Below are positions 36,322-45,706 of a stretch of 64,000 bases of DNA, piece after piece (within the stretch, counting starts at the first letter, position 1; every line of letters starts with the position of its first letter). The notes below the pieces were generated by a model that was not told the DNA's origin, searched no databases, and worked only from the letters and a program-made list of their open reading frames with translations. This DNA comes from Actinomycetes bacterium. GTDB taxonomy: Bacteria; Actinomycetota; Acidimicrobiia; Acidimicrobiales; Acidimicrobiaceae. Both the position numbers and the translations under genes were made by a program. The stretch spans positions 31,570 to 95,569 of the forward strand of contig JAJZLS010000008.1 in assembly GCA_021803345.1 (NCBI GenBank), in the 5' to 3' direction.

Positions 36322-37875
36322 GTGAGGTATTCCTTTACTCGGCGATCTGGCACGACTCGATTAGCTGCCAATCCGCTTCTTGTGGCAGCGGTTATATCTC
36401 TGATGGGGGTCATTGTCCGGCTGTCATTGCTCTCGGTCCCTGGGCACTTAGGTGGCTTGACCGAATATGACGACGGTGTATATTTTGGAGCTGCGCTCAA
36501 GCTTGTGAACGGCGTGTTTCCATATAAGGATTACGTGTTGGTGCAGCCACCAGGCATAGCATTACTACTTAGCCCAGTGGCCTTGTTAGCCAAATTTATC
36601 GGAAGCGATGGCGGGCTGTCTGTAGCCCGAATCGTAACCGTGTTGGTGGATGGGTTAAATATATTTCTGGTCGGCAAAATAGTCAGATCCAGGGGAATTG
36701 TGGCTGTTCTTGCCGGGTGTGGGTTTATGGCGTTTTATTCCCAAGCAATCGTGTCATCTGCCACTGTTCTGCTCGAACCATACATGAACCTATTTTGTCT
36801 GTTGGCAGTCTATTTTGCCTTAGGCGATGGAAGTGAAAACTTCTCTAATCGAAGACTATTAATATCCGGGATTTTTATTGGAATTGCTGGATCGATAAAG
36901 AGTTGGGCGATCGTACCCGCCATCTTCCTTGGTTTGATTTTGCTGATCAGTCTCAAATCTGGAAAATTACGGAGCATCACAGGTTATATCGGCGGGATTG
37001 TTTTAGGATTCGGCGTTGTCACCTTGCCATTTATCCTGGTGGATGGGTACGGATTTTTCCATGATGTGATTTCAGTGCAGTTGGCCAGGGTACCCGGACA
37101 ACGGGTTAGCGTATGGACCAGATTGAACGAGCTGACTGGTTCCGCACCTCTTGAGTGGCTAATTGGGCATCACAGGGAAGTTACTATTTTTCTCTCTTTG
37201 GTTATGGTGCTGGTGATCGTTGTTGCCATCAAAAATGTTGTAAGCCACTGGAGTAGTCTGGGGGCATTTGCAGTTGTAACTGCCATTGGTGTAACTGCGG
37301 TTTTATTCTATCCAAACGATTTTTACTACCATTATCCTGATTTTTTGGCGCCCTATTTCGCCATCAGTTTGGCAGTTGCTGCCGATAGTGTTCGCAGTTG
37401 GCGAGTACGCAGTTCTGAGTTAAAGGCCCCCGCTTTGCTGTTGATGGGTGCCCTTTATTTGCTGGTGTTTGTGGCTGATTTTGTGTTCGAAATAAACGCT
37501 GCTCCCGCTCCGGTTCCCTCCCGTTTGGCGCAAGGTGTGATACCAAAAGGTGCATGCGTGGTCAGCGACGAAGTCTCTCTGTTAATAGAATCCAACAGAT
37601 TTTACGCTAATTCAGCCAACTGTCCGATTTTGATTGACTCTTACGGTACGGCCTTATCACTAAGTGACGGCTTAACAATTGACGGTGGAGCTTCCCATAG
37701 CACGGTGGTCGATAGATTCTGGTTGTCCGAAATGAAAGCTGCCGAGTATCTTTGGTTATCTCCACAAAACCAGCGCCGACTTGGCTGGTCAAGCGGAAAC
37801 CTACGATATCTAAAGTCCCACTTTATTGAAGTTACAAGTTCCAGGTATTTGGGCAAGATCTATAGGAAGATCTGA
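36322..37875 (+). CDS. GT-C fold membrane glycosyltransferase (GT39/PMT-like)
   Basis: 517 residues with about ten hydrophobic helices in the first 400 and a soluble C-terminal 130. The first extracytoplasmic loop holds EYDDGVYFGAA, the paired acidic motif of GT-C enzymes that use polyprenyl-phosphate sugars, and PYKDYVLVQPPG follows, as in PMT/ArnT-like families. Expected to transfer a mannose-like or other sugar to an envelope acceptor; donor and acceptor unknown. GTG start at 36322 with GGAGGA at 36304-36309, rather far upstream. It follows menA by 36 bases and ends 11 bases before the convergent menH. Confidence 0.82.
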   Translation: MRYSFTRRSGTTRLAANPLLVAAVISLMGVIVRLSLLSVPGHLGGLTEYDDGVYFGAALKLVNGVFPYKDYVLVQPPGIALLLSPVALLAKFIGSDGGLSVARIVTVLVDGLNIFLVGKIVRSRGIVAVLAGCGFMAFYSQAIVSSATVLLEPYMNLFCLLAVYFALGDGSENFSNRRLLISGIFIGIAGSIKSWAIVPAIFLGLILLISLKSGKLRSITGYIGGIVLGFGVVTLPFILVDGYGFFHDVISVQLARVPGQRVSVWTRLNELTGSAPLEWLIGHHREVTIFLSLVMVLVIVVAIKNVVSHWSSLGAFAVVTAIGVTAVLFYPNDFYYHYPDFLAPYFAISLAVAADSVRSWRVRSSELKAPALLLMGALYLLVFVADFVFEINAAPAPVPSRLAQGVIPKGACVVSDEVSLLIESNRFYANSANCPILIDSYGTALSLSDGLTIDGGASHSTVVDRFWLSEMKAAEYLWLSPQNQRRLGWSSGNLRYLKSHFIEVTSSRYLGKIYRKI

Positions 37876-37886
37876 CTGCAAGCTGG

Positions 37887-38744
37887 TTATTTCGCCAGCA
37901 ACCTCCCAACTTCTCTAATGACTGTTTCGCTGGAGTCGAAAATGGCAGCATGTCCTAATCCGGATATTTCCACAAATCTGAAGGTGTTGTTTGCAACGGA
38001 TTTTATCTGCTCTGCAATCTGGAGATATTTTTTGTCTTCTCCGCCAGTTATGAAGGTGAAATGCCCAGCCAATTCCCCAAGGTTAGGCCAAAGATTAGGT
38101 TGCTTGCCGATGCTGGATGTTATTAGCGAGGAGGCCAATGCTACTGGTTGATTTTGAAGCCTTGCATTCAAGTCGTCCTCGGTAAGGTTCCGGGGCAGGA
38201 ACAGTGATTGCGAGGTCCACTGGATTAAGAACTGTTTAAATCCAGCTTTGTCGTCTTTTAGCGAGCTCAATTTATTTGCAAGCCGCAGATCCGAATTATA
38301 TCGTTCTAGCCGCTGGTCAGGGTCTATTATGCCGGGGTTGACTCCAGAAAAAATTGCCCTCCACTGCCTGTCCGGATGCGCTGCGCACATGGTGAGCAGG
38401 TGTCGTGCTCCAAGCGAATAGCCGACCCAGATGCTTCTTTGGTCAAACGACATAAGAAGTTCGCCGGTTTCGGTAAGGTTTTTTGTCAAGTCAGAAGATC
38501 CACCATGACCAGGCAAGTCTATGCAAATAACCTCGCATTCGAAGGCAGACACAAGTTCCTCAGCAATTTTTTGAAAGTGCAGATGATTTTGAGTGAAGCC
38601 ATGGATGAGAATCACACGGTTATCGGCTAGTTTTTCTTGTGTCGAGTATTTGGCAAAAGCAATTGGCGAATCCGCCAAGCCTTGGTAGGTGACTTGCAGA
38701 TCTGACCTCCGGTTATATCTAGCGTTATCTGCATCTGAAGTCAT
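37887..38744 (-). CDS. menH: MenH-type alpha/beta hydrolase (SHCHC synthase)
   Basis: 285 residues from ATG at 38744. A longer open frame to 39104 is antisense to menD and is rejected. Lid-containing alpha/beta hydrolase with oxyanion segment LIHGFTQNHLHF, nucleophile Ser110 in WVGYSLGARHLL (the MenH-type GYSxGxR), Asp237 in FITGGEDKKY and His265 in ISGLGHAAIF. MenH removes pyruvate from the MenD product. The divergent menD starts only 37 bases away, which supports the pathway assignment over a generic hydrolase. Confidence 0.83.
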   Translation of the reverse strand: MTSDADNARYNRRSDLQVTYQGLADSPIAFAKYSTQEKLADNRVILIHGFTQNHLHFQKIAEELVSAFECEVICIDLPGHGGSSDLTKNLTETGELLMSFDQRSIWVGYSLGARHLLTMCAAHPDRQWRAIFSGVNPGIIDPDQRLERYNSDLRLANKLSSLKDDKAGFKQFLIQWTSQSLFLPRNLTEDDLNARLQNQPVALASSLITSSIGKQPNLWPNLGELAGHFTFITGGEDKKYLQIAEQIKSVANNTFRFVEISGLGHAAIFDSSETVIREVGRLLAK

Positions 38745-38781
38745 TGGAACTCGCTTTAAGCAACTTGGTGGAAGAGAATCC

Positions 38782-40494
38782 ATGAATATTAGTTTTGCAC
38801 TTAGTTTAGTAAATGAATGGGAGCGTCTCGGTGTTACTGACGCGGTGCTGTCTCCTGGGTCCCGCTCAACACCTATTGCACTGGCCCTGGGTAGGAGTCC
38901 GTCGATTACGTGCCACGTTGTCCTCGATGAGCGGTCTGCCGGATTTATGGCTCTTGGCATTGCCAAGGTTAGCGGCCGTCCGACAATTGTGGCCACAACT
39001 TCGGGAACAGCCGCCGCTAATTTGCTGCCCAGTATAACTGAAGCCTTCCACTCCCGGATTCCGCTGATTGTGATTACTTCGGATCGACCGCTTGAACTGC
39101 ACAAAGTTGGCGCTGCGCAAACGATGGAGCAGGAGGAGCTGTTTAGCGACGTCGTTCTCTATCGCGCTTCTCCCTCAGTTCCTGATGAAGGGAATCGTCC
39201 ATCGTGGAGGGCGCTAGCGTGCCGGTTATTTTTTGAGGCAACTTGCAGTCCCACCGGTGCGGGACCGGTGCATGCTAACTTGGCATTCCGGGAGCCTTTG
39301 TTAGAGGATCATCCGTCTGCAACGCCTGGTCGCCCGCAAGGGAGAAGTTGGTATCGAGTTCACAATCCTATGAGGTCGGATCTGGGTGGGGCAATTGGTT
39401 CTGATTCGAAAGTGTTGGTGGTTGCTGGGGGGTCGGGGCTTGATCCAGGTCCCTTCATTGTACAAAAGTGTCTTGAGCTGGGTTGGCCGCTCATTGCAGA
39501 CGTCATAACAGGGGCCCGGCTTAATTACGACTGCGTTGTGGCTACTTTTGAAGCTCTTCTTAGATCTGGACGAATTGCGGATCATCTATATCCTGACGTC
39601 GTCGTATTACTCGGTAGCGATTTGGCATCACGCACGGTTAACGATTTTGTCTCAAACGCAGCTCGCCGAGGTTCGAGGATAATAAGAGTTTCGCCTGGAT
39701 GGCGTTGGCAGGACCCATTTTACCTGGTGAGTGATTTTTATTTTGGATCTTTTGAAAGTTTTGTAAGCCAACTCAACCTTACGACCTGTTCTGGCCAGTA
39801 TATGAAATCTTGGGTTGATTTGGATTTATTGGCTGCAGCAATGATCAGCGCGGGGCTGAAAGGTCATCTATCAGAACCAGCGGTAGCTGCTCAGTTATAT
39901 AGGTCCGCCAAACCCGTGGATCTGGTTTTTGCCTCGTCGTCGATGCCAATAAGAGACCTGGAATGGTTCGCACCTAAGCTTGACAGTGCACCTTCGGTGT
40001 ATTGCAATCGCGGAGTCAATGGGATTGATGGAGTGGTGTCGTCATTTTTGGGCGCAATGACTGCGCATCGAAGAGCGGAAGATACTTCAAAAGGATATCT
40101 CTTGGTAGGAGATTTAGCCCTGCGTCATGAACTAGGCGCGTTGCCAAATCTGGCGGCAAGCGCTATGGATCTTCTTCTCTGTGTAATAGATAACGACGGG
40201 GGGGGTATTTTTTCATTCCTGCCACAAGCCTCATCAATTGAAAACCCACTATTTGAAAAGCTGTTTGGTACGCCCCAGCCTGGTGATTTGGTTGAAATGC
40301 TTTCCGGATTTGGAATTGATAGTTTTCTGGTCGGTCATCTTTCGGAGTTCAAGAAGATTATTGATTCGTTTCAGGAGTCCGGTGGAGTAAAGGCTGTTAT
40401 TGTTCGCACGAGCCGTGTTGAAAATGCTGATTTTCATCGCCAACTACTGGCTAATGCAGCGGACAGCGCTGAACAGGGATTAACTGGAAAGTAA
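38782..40494 (+). CDS. menD: SEPHCHC synthase
   Basis: ThDP-dependent first committed enzyme of menaquinone synthesis, joining isochorismate and 2-oxoglutarate. 570 residues from ATG at 38782 (GGAAG nine bases upstream). Motifs: VLSPGSRSTPIALAL, the cofactor-domain glutamate in VVLDERSAGFMALGIA, TTSGTAAANLLP, SDRPLELHKVGAAQTM, NRGVNGIDGVVS and the ThDP/metal motif with LLVGDLALRHELGAL and VIDNDGGGIFSFLPQ. Complete. An upstream TTG at 38689 would add 31 residues inside menH and is not supported. Isochorismate synthase and menC are not in the window. Confidence 0.95.
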   Translation: MNISFALSLVNEWERLGVTDAVLSPGSRSTPIALALGRSPSITCHVVLDERSAGFMALGIAKVSGRPTIVATTSGTAAANLLPSITEAFHSRIPLIVITSDRPLELHKVGAAQTMEQEELFSDVVLYRASPSVPDEGNRPSWRALACRLFFEATCSPTGAGPVHANLAFREPLLEDHPSATPGRPQGRSWYRVHNPMRSDLGGAIGSDSKVLVVAGGSGLDPGPFIVQKCLELGWPLIADVITGARLNYDCVVATFEALLRSGRIADHLYPDVVVLLGSDLASRTVNDFVSNAARRGSRIIRVSPGWRWQDPFYLVSDFYFGSFESFVSQLNLTTCSGQYMKSWVDLDLLAAAMISAGLKGHLSEPAVAAQLYRSAKPVDLVFASSSMPIRDLEWFAPKLDSAPSVYCNRGVNGIDGVVSSFLGAMTAHRRAEDTSKGYLLVGDLALRHELGALPNLAASAMDLLLCVIDNDGGGIFSFLPQASSIENPLFEKLFGTPQPGDLVEMLSGFGIDSFLVGHLSEFKKIIDSFQESGGVKAVIVRTSRVENADFHRQLLANAADSAEQGLTGK

Positions 40495-40528
40495 TATTTG
40501 TGTCATTAGGCATGGCATTGGAGAATTT

Positions 40529-41815
40529 GTGGGAATATTTGATCAGATGAAGCGCCGGGGACTTATTTCCCAGGTTACCGACGAGGCGTTGAAGAGCGTT
40601 CTGGATAGCTCTAAGGTCAGCGCATACATAGGGTTTGATCCAACCGCGGATTCGCTTCACGTGGGGCATTTGGTACAGATCTTCAATCTCCGTAGGTTGC
40701 AGGAGTACGGTCATAGACCGATCGCAGTCGCTGGTGGCGGCACGGGGATGATTGGGGATCCCTCCGGCAAGAACGAGGAGCGCATTCTTTTAGACCAGCA
40801 GCAATTAGATGACAATCTGGAAAAGATCCGGATGCAGCTGCAAAAGTTCATCGATTTTGGGGAGGTTTCCAATAAAGCTCTGTTGCTGAACAATGCTGAT
40901 TGGCTGTCTTCGATATCACTTGTAGATTTTTTGCGGGAGGTGGGTAAGCACTTTAGTGTCAATCAGATGGTAGCCAAAGATTCCGTCCGCAGCAGATTGC
41001 TCGAGAGGGAACAGGGGATTTCATATACTGAGTTTTCCTACATGCTGCTGCAAGCTTATGATTTTCTGCATCTTTTTGATAATTACGATTGCGTGTTGCA
41101 AATGGGCGCATCTGATCAATGGGGCAACATCACTGCTGGTATCGAGTTAATCAGAAAGAAAAGAAGGAAAGCGGCATATGGGCTTACGACACCTTTGGTA
41201 TTGAAGGCTGATGGTACCAAGTTTGGCAAAAGTGACTCTGGCACAGTTTGGCTAGATGCTGAAAAGACCTCGCCATATCAGTTTTATCAGTACTTCCTTC
41301 GTGTCGAAGACGAGATGGTGGGTGGGTATCTTAGATCTTTTACCTGGCTTACAGATGATGAACTTGAAGATCTGGACCTTCTAACAAAAGAGAAGGCGAA
41401 AGAGCGCCGAGCCCAGAAGGTACTGGCCTTTGAGATTACAAGATTGGTGCATGGACCGGAAATGGCTGAAAATGTGAAACGGGCATCCGAGGCGCTTTTT
41501 TCCGAGGATATCACGACTCTTTCTGGAGAACTTTTGGATATCGCGATTGCAGATGCTCCAAGCTATCAGATTCCATCGCTGGTTATTTCAGAGGGGGTAC
41601 CTATTGTCGATCTTTTGATCGAAGCTGGACTAGCCAAATCCAAATCAGAAGCCCGAAAAGTTGTCGATCAGGGTGGTGCTTACATAAATAATATTCGGGT
41701 GACGGACCAGGCTGCTTTAGTCAGTTCCTCATCACTTATTGATGGAAGGGCGCTGCTGGTAAGACGTGGGAAGAAAGACTATGCGGTCGTTAGAGCTTCT
41801 TCGCAGGTAGAGTAA
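40529..41815 (+). CDS. tyrS: Tyrosyl-tRNA synthetase
   Basis: 428-residue class I synthetase. HIGH-type site in GFDPTADSLHVGHLV (about 35-49), tyrosine-pocket segment SYTEFSYMLLQAYDF and MGASDQWGNI, the KMSKS equivalent KFGKSDSGTVWL (about 230) and a C-terminal S4-like tRNA-binding domain (VDLLIEAGLAKSKSEARKVV). GTG start at 40529 with GGAG six bases upstream. It follows menD by 34 bases. Normal family length. Confidence 0.96.
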   Translation: MGIFDQMKRRGLISQVTDEALKSVLDSSKVSAYIGFDPTADSLHVGHLVQIFNLRRLQEYGHRPIAVAGGGTGMIGDPSGKNEERILLDQQQLDDNLEKIRMQLQKFIDFGEVSNKALLLNNADWLSSISLVDFLREVGKHFSVNQMVAKDSVRSRLLEREQGISYTEFSYMLLQAYDFLHLFDNYDCVLQMGASDQWGNITAGIELIRKKRRKAAYGLTTPLVLKADGTKFGKSDSGTVWLDAEKTSPYQFYQYFLRVEDEMVGGYLRSFTWLTDDELEDLDLLTKEKAKERRAQKVLAFEITRLVHGPEMAENVKRASEALFSEDITTLSGELLDIAIADAPSYQIPSLVISEGVPIVDLLIEAGLAKSKSEARKVVDQGGAYINNIRVTDQAALVSSSSLIDGRALLVRRGKKDYAVVRASSQVE

Positions 41816-41956
41816 CTGGAGCTTGCATTTTTCATTGGGTTGCCGGGAGTTTGCTTATTCACCTAAGCGATTATTTTATGTTGGCGAAGCTGGAGTATGA
41901 TTTTGATTGGATAATCAAGCTTGTTTGCTTACCTAACTTGGACTAGTTGAGGTCGC

Positions 41957-43192
41957 GTGGCTGAAGGTTTAGATAAAAATTCGTGGTTTTGGATTGATAG
42001 TCAAGATGAGTTTGACCAGTTGGTCCAGCAATGGTCAGCCTCTGATGAGATTGCGCTTGATACAGAATTCCATAGAGAGAAAACCTATTATCCACGTTTG
42101 GCTCTTCTCCAAGTCGGCTGGGCTGGCAAAGTTGCGTTGATTGACCCGATTAAGATTGACTTAGCCCCCCTGAAACAGCTGTTTGCGTGCCCGGTATTGG
42201 TGATTCTACATGCTGGTATTCAGGATTTAGAAATACTTTCGAGAGTAGTAGGGGCGGTTCCTGCGAAAATTTTTGATACTCAGTTGGCGGCAGGATTCAT
42301 CGGTTATTCAAACCCGTCACTGGCTTTGTTAAGCGAGCGTATTCTGGCAGTAGCGTTGCCCAAGGGTGACAGGCTCACTGATTGGACTAAAAGGCCCCTT
42401 AGTCAAAGTCAACTCCGCTATGCAGCATCGGATGTTTCTAATTTGATTGAATTGAAACACGTTATTGAGCAGGATTTAATCAGAATGAACCGACTTGACT
42501 GGGCTTTGGATGAATCGCGCATATTACTGGAGCGGGATCGAAGCCAGGTTCCATTAGAGCGGGCCTGGTGGAAAATACGGGAATGTAAGCACTTGAAGGG
42601 CGATTCTCGGAAAGTTGCACAGACATTGGCAGCCTGGCGTGAAGAGAGGGCAGCAAGGCTTGATATTCCACCTAGATACGTGATCCCGGATCTGGCAATC
42701 GCGGTGATTTCACAAGATATGCCGAATTCAGTTTCTCGTTTAGGGACTCTGCGGGGGGTCGAGCATAGACACCTGGCGAATGGGGTGGATCAGGAAATAA
42801 TCAATGCCGTAAATTTGGGACGCTCATTACCTGACGAAGCTTTGATGCTTCCAGTAACCGAAGAAGGGGATAAGAATCTAAAGGTAATTTCTAGTCTGGC
42901 TACGCTATGGGTAAGTCAGCTGGCACAGCACCTCAGAGTGGATCCAGCCCTTTTGGCGACCAGGTCTGATATTTCTGAGTATTTGAGGGGAGATCCAAGG
43001 TCCCGGCTCTCAAAAGGATGGAGAAATGACGTTCTGGGAGTGGCTTTATCGAAGATGGCTAGAGGTGAGCTGGCCGTCGCGGTAAATCAATATGGGGAGC
43101 TGGAACTTGAGCTCAGATCTCACAACTTGTTCGTGCCGGTAAGTCGGGACTTCCGGGGTGAGGGCGCCCCGTCAACTGAGTTAGCCTTTTGA
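41957..43192 (+). CDS. rnd: Ribonuclease D-type 3'-5' exonuclease
   Basis: 411 residues with the DEDDy exonuclease domain: Asp35 and Glu37 in LDTEFHRE, Asp90 in HAGIQDLEIL, and Tyr155/Asp159 in RYAASDVSNL. An HRDC domain follows (about 212-290), with a second helical segment to the C-terminus as in RNase D. Expected role in tRNA 3'-end maturation or RNA turnover. GTG start at 41957. Its end overlaps the convergent small gene by 12 bases. Confidence 0.9.
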   Translation: MAEGLDKNSWFWIDSQDEFDQLVQQWSASDEIALDTEFHREKTYYPRLALLQVGWAGKVALIDPIKIDLAPLKQLFACPVLVILHAGIQDLEILSRVVGAVPAKIFDTQLAAGFIGYSNPSLALLSERILAVALPKGDRLTDWTKRPLSQSQLRYAASDVSNLIELKHVIEQDLIRMNRLDWALDESRILLERDRSQVPLERAWWKIRECKHLKGDSRKVAQTLAAWREERAARLDIPPRYVIPDLAIAVISQDMPNSVSRLGTLRGVEHRHLANGVDQEIINAVNLGRSLPDEALMLPVTEEGDKNLKVISSLATLWVSQLAQHLRVDPALLATRSDISEYLRGDPRSRLSKGWRNDVLGVALSKMARGELAVAVNQYGELELELRSHNLFVPVSRDFRGEGAPSTELAF

Positions 43193-43411
43193 GCTTTCAC
43201 TTCGCAGGTCTACAGTGATTGTAAGTATTCCGTCAATTAGCTTCGCGTCTGCATCGGCAAGCATGGCGTAATCCATGTAATCCAGCTTTGCTCGTTCTAT
43301 GAAAGCTTGACGCTCAGGTCCCTCCACTGGAGGTATGGATCGATTTTTTACGGCAGCAGCCCGTTGCTGGAATCTTTTGATCATTTCGGAAGGATCGAAT
43401 TCAGTGCTCAT
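43181..43411 (-). CDS. Small conserved-looking hypothetical protein
   Basis: 76 residues, mostly helical, charged (FDPSEMIKRFQQRAAAVKNR, PPVEGPERQAFIERAKLDYM, DYAMLADADAKL, then IDGILTITVDLRSE). The pattern looks like small actinobacterial proteins of unknown function that lie near housekeeping genes, but I cannot name the family. ATG at 43411. It overlaps the RNase D stop by 12 bases, tail to tail. No transmembrane segment or metal motif. Confidence 0.65.
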   Translation of the reverse strand: MSTEFDPSEMIKRFQQRAAAVKNRSIPPVEGPERQAFIERAKLDYMDYAMLADADAKLIDGILTITVDLRSESSKG

Positions 43412-43905
43412 AATTTAATGATTTTAGGTCAAAGCTCTGAGGTACCTGTTCGTTGTGGAAGGTATTGGGACCCGACCTGGCAATTTAGCTTGTTCGGAAC
43501 GTGCCGGAAGAGTTTTTCCTTATATTTAGGCATTAACTTGTGAAAAACTAATGGAGCAAAGCAGCGAGCAACTTGACGATGTTCTTTTCAAATTTGGCCG
43601 GTAGTGTGTTCGAATTATCCATGATCAATTCGGGCAAATAATTGTTAGATTTAATCACCTGCTTGTCATATATCGGTACTGATGCCAAAATTAGCACTGG
43701 TTCTCGGGAATCCCCTTCCGTAAGGGAGTGGGGGAGGTCAAAATTAGGAGGTATGTTAAGACAATTTCCTGAATGAATGCACTACAATGAATGTATATTA
43801 AGTGAAGTCGAGTACATCTGGCGAAGACTTTCATGGAATGTTTCGCTTGATGTCACAATATGATTTGGGTGGGTCGGGTAGAATTAATCCACCTAGGAGT
43901 AGCTT
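43412..43905. other. Intergenic region with a possible gene remnant
   Basis: 494 bases. A minus-strand frame from GTG 43697 to 43548 (49 codons; VLILASVPIYDKQVIKSNNY then LPELIMDNSNTLPAKF) has protein-like composition, and its frame is stop-free for about 27 further codons upstream without a start. It may be a decayed gene or chance. CCCTTCCGTAAGGG near 43714-43727 is a short hairpin. Nothing else is evident. Confidence 0.35.
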
Positions 43906-44091
43906 GTGAAAAAAGGACGCCATAGGCGATACGAAGAGGCAAGACAAGCAAAACGAGCATTCAACTTTCCCGTCGAGAAGTGTGTCGAATGTGGTGGGGA
44001 CTCCCAGCGCGGCCATGCATCTTGGTGCTTGGCCGGGGTGGAGGACGACGAAGAGTTGGATACGGAAAGCCCATTCAACACCAGCCTCTAG
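43906..44091 (+). CDS. Very small zinc-motif protein
   Basis: 61 residues: a basic N-terminus KKGRHRRYEEARQAKRAF, a putative zinc site CVECGGDSQRGHASWC (two Cys, then His and Cys) and an acidic tail. GTG start with TAGGAG five bases upstream, a convincing ribosome binding site for so short a gene. Similar tiny GRHRRYEEAR proteins occur in actinobacteria from memory; function unknown. It stands alone between long gaps. Confidence 0.65.
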   Translation: MKKGRHRRYEEARQAKRAFNFPVEKCVECGGDSQRGHASWCLAGVEDDEELDTESPFNTSL

Positions 44092-44359
44092 TGGGTTTTG
44101 GTTTTTCTGTGCCCTAGATGCGGTCGGATTAAATTGCCAAATTAAAAAAGTTGCAGCTGACGCGCTTTTGTCGCTTTCTAATGAATCATAGCCAAAGGTT
44201 CCTGGGTAATTATTGTTTAAGTCAAGAGAAGTAATCTCCATTCCCCCGGACTCTTGACTGAAGTTTCACCCAGCCTCATACGACGGAGCTGGCTTTTGAC
44301 ATTTGCTGATTCCGTTCCCATGGGGAAAGGGCTTAGATAGTTTGCCGGGCCGTCGTAAG

Positions 44360-45706
44360 CTATTGACCAGCCTGACGAGGTTGAGTAGGTTTTTTATCTG
44401 TCTTGGCTATGGTGGACGTGAGCCTGGCGGTGTAGATCGAGCGCATGTCAATATGCCTAGACGACAACGTTGCACCAGCAACCGCAATCAAGATGGGCAC
44501 CATCGCTCCAGCGGATGTTCTGGTAAGTTCCAGTATGAAAGCTGCTCCAACAAGTGGTGCTTCTGCGGCGGCACCAAGCATTGCCCCCGCGGATACAACC
44601 GAGTAGCTGGCCATCGGTGCGCCTGGCCAAAACAAATTCCAGAGGTGGCCCAAAAGAGTTCCTAAAATTGCGCCAAAACTCAAAGTTGGTGTAAAAAGTC
44701 CTCCAGTGGCTCCACTTCGAAAACAGAGTGCGGTAGCCAAGGGCTTTAAGACTGTTAGAGCTAACAATGTGAAAATCCCTGCGGTTCCAATGAAGGCGAA
44801 TTGAGCTAGATCTACTCCATTTCCCAGGAGAAGAGGATATTGGGTAGCGACAATTCCAAGAAGGGTAAAGGCTATTACGGGTTCAAGTATCAGGAGCCAT
44901 CGTTTTGGCTGATGGTCACTGGCCCAGGCGATCATCTTTACGTATCCAGCTGAAATTATACCTATGACTGGGCCAACTGCCAGGGCGAACGCAATTAGGG
45001 GTATTGATGCGTCCGGAAGCGTCGGAATCGAGTAAATAGCGTGACGGGGTAAAGTGATCCATGCCGTGGCGGTAGCGATGGCTGATGATAATAATGCTGG
45101 AAGCGCCATAGATATAGAGATCTCTCCGAGATATATTTCCAAGGTGAACAAGGCTCCGGCAAGTGGCACGTTGTAAACGGCTGACAATCCAGCGCCGGCT
45201 CCGCAAGCGATGAGGACTCGCCGCTCTGCTGACGTAAGTTTAAAATATCGGGCTAATCGGTCAGCGGCAGCAGCTCCACTCCTTTGGGGTGCCGCCTCTC
45301 TTCCAACTGAACCCCCCAGGGCTACAGTAATTTCTGACAGGGCGCCACTCAACAGGGTTCGTATCAGAAACAGCTTTCCCCGTCTGTTCCAGACTACGTC
45401 GGTTGGTTCTCCACCAGTTCCCCCATGTCCGCGTAGTATCCAAAGACCTAATCCGGTAACTATACCTCCGATAGACAACACAGTTATCAGCCTTAACTGA
45501 CTTACATGTGCTGCGGCTCTGGAATATTCTCCTGTGTGGTAATTTAGAGCTAAGTGCTGGACTGAGCGTAACACCCACATCATCACTATCGCTCCGAGAC
45601 CAGCCGCTATCCCCGTTGCAATCAACAGTATCCAGAAGCGTATTGATAAATCGGTCAGACGCGGCGAAACATTAGCTTGTTCTTCTCCAAGAAAATCTGC
45701 AGTCAA
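44360..45706 (-). CDS. ClC-family chloride channel/transporter
   Basis: 448 residues with ten to twelve helices. Selectivity-filter equivalents: GGTGGEPTDVVW (helix C-D region, replacing GSGIP), GGSVGREAAPQRSG with the gating glutamate Glu137 (GREGP in classical ClC), GAGAGLSAVYNVPLAGALFTLE (shown in part) and ATGGLFTPTLSFGAILG. There are no C-terminal CBS domains. TTG start at 45706, with GAGAGG seven bases upstream. Could be a Cl-/H+ antiporter used in acid resistance, which is inference. Isolated gene. Confidence 0.9.
   Translation of the reverse strand: MTADFLGEEQANVSPRLTDLSIRFWILLIATGIAAGLGAIVMMWVLRSVQHLALNYHTGEYSRAAAHVSQLRLITVLSIGGIVTGLGLWILRGHGGTGGEPTDVVWNRRGKLFLIRTLLSGALSEITVALGGSVGREAAPQRSGAAAADRLARYFKLTSAERRVLIACGAGAGLSAVYNVPLAGALFTLEIYLGEISISMALPALLSSAIATATAWITLPRHAIYSIPTLPDASIPLIAFALAVGPVIGIISAGYVKMIAWASDHQPKRWLLILEPVIAFTLLGIVATQYPLLLGNGVDLAQFAFIGTAGIFTLLALTVLKPLATALCFRSGATGGLFTPTLSFGAILGTLLGHLWNLFWPGAPMASYSVVSAGAMLGAAAEAPLVGAAFILELTRTSAGAMVPILIAVAGATLSSRHIDMRSIYTARLTSTIAKTDKKPTQPRQAGQ

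Noticed and set aside
38745-39104. N-terminal extension of the menH frame by 120 codons
   Set aside because: It is entirely antisense to menD, has no family similarity, and the hydrolase domain is complete from ATG 38744.
43831-44241. 136-codon minus-strand frame
   Set aside because: Antisense to the small zinc-motif gene, which has a good ribosome binding site; the frame has no recognisable domain.
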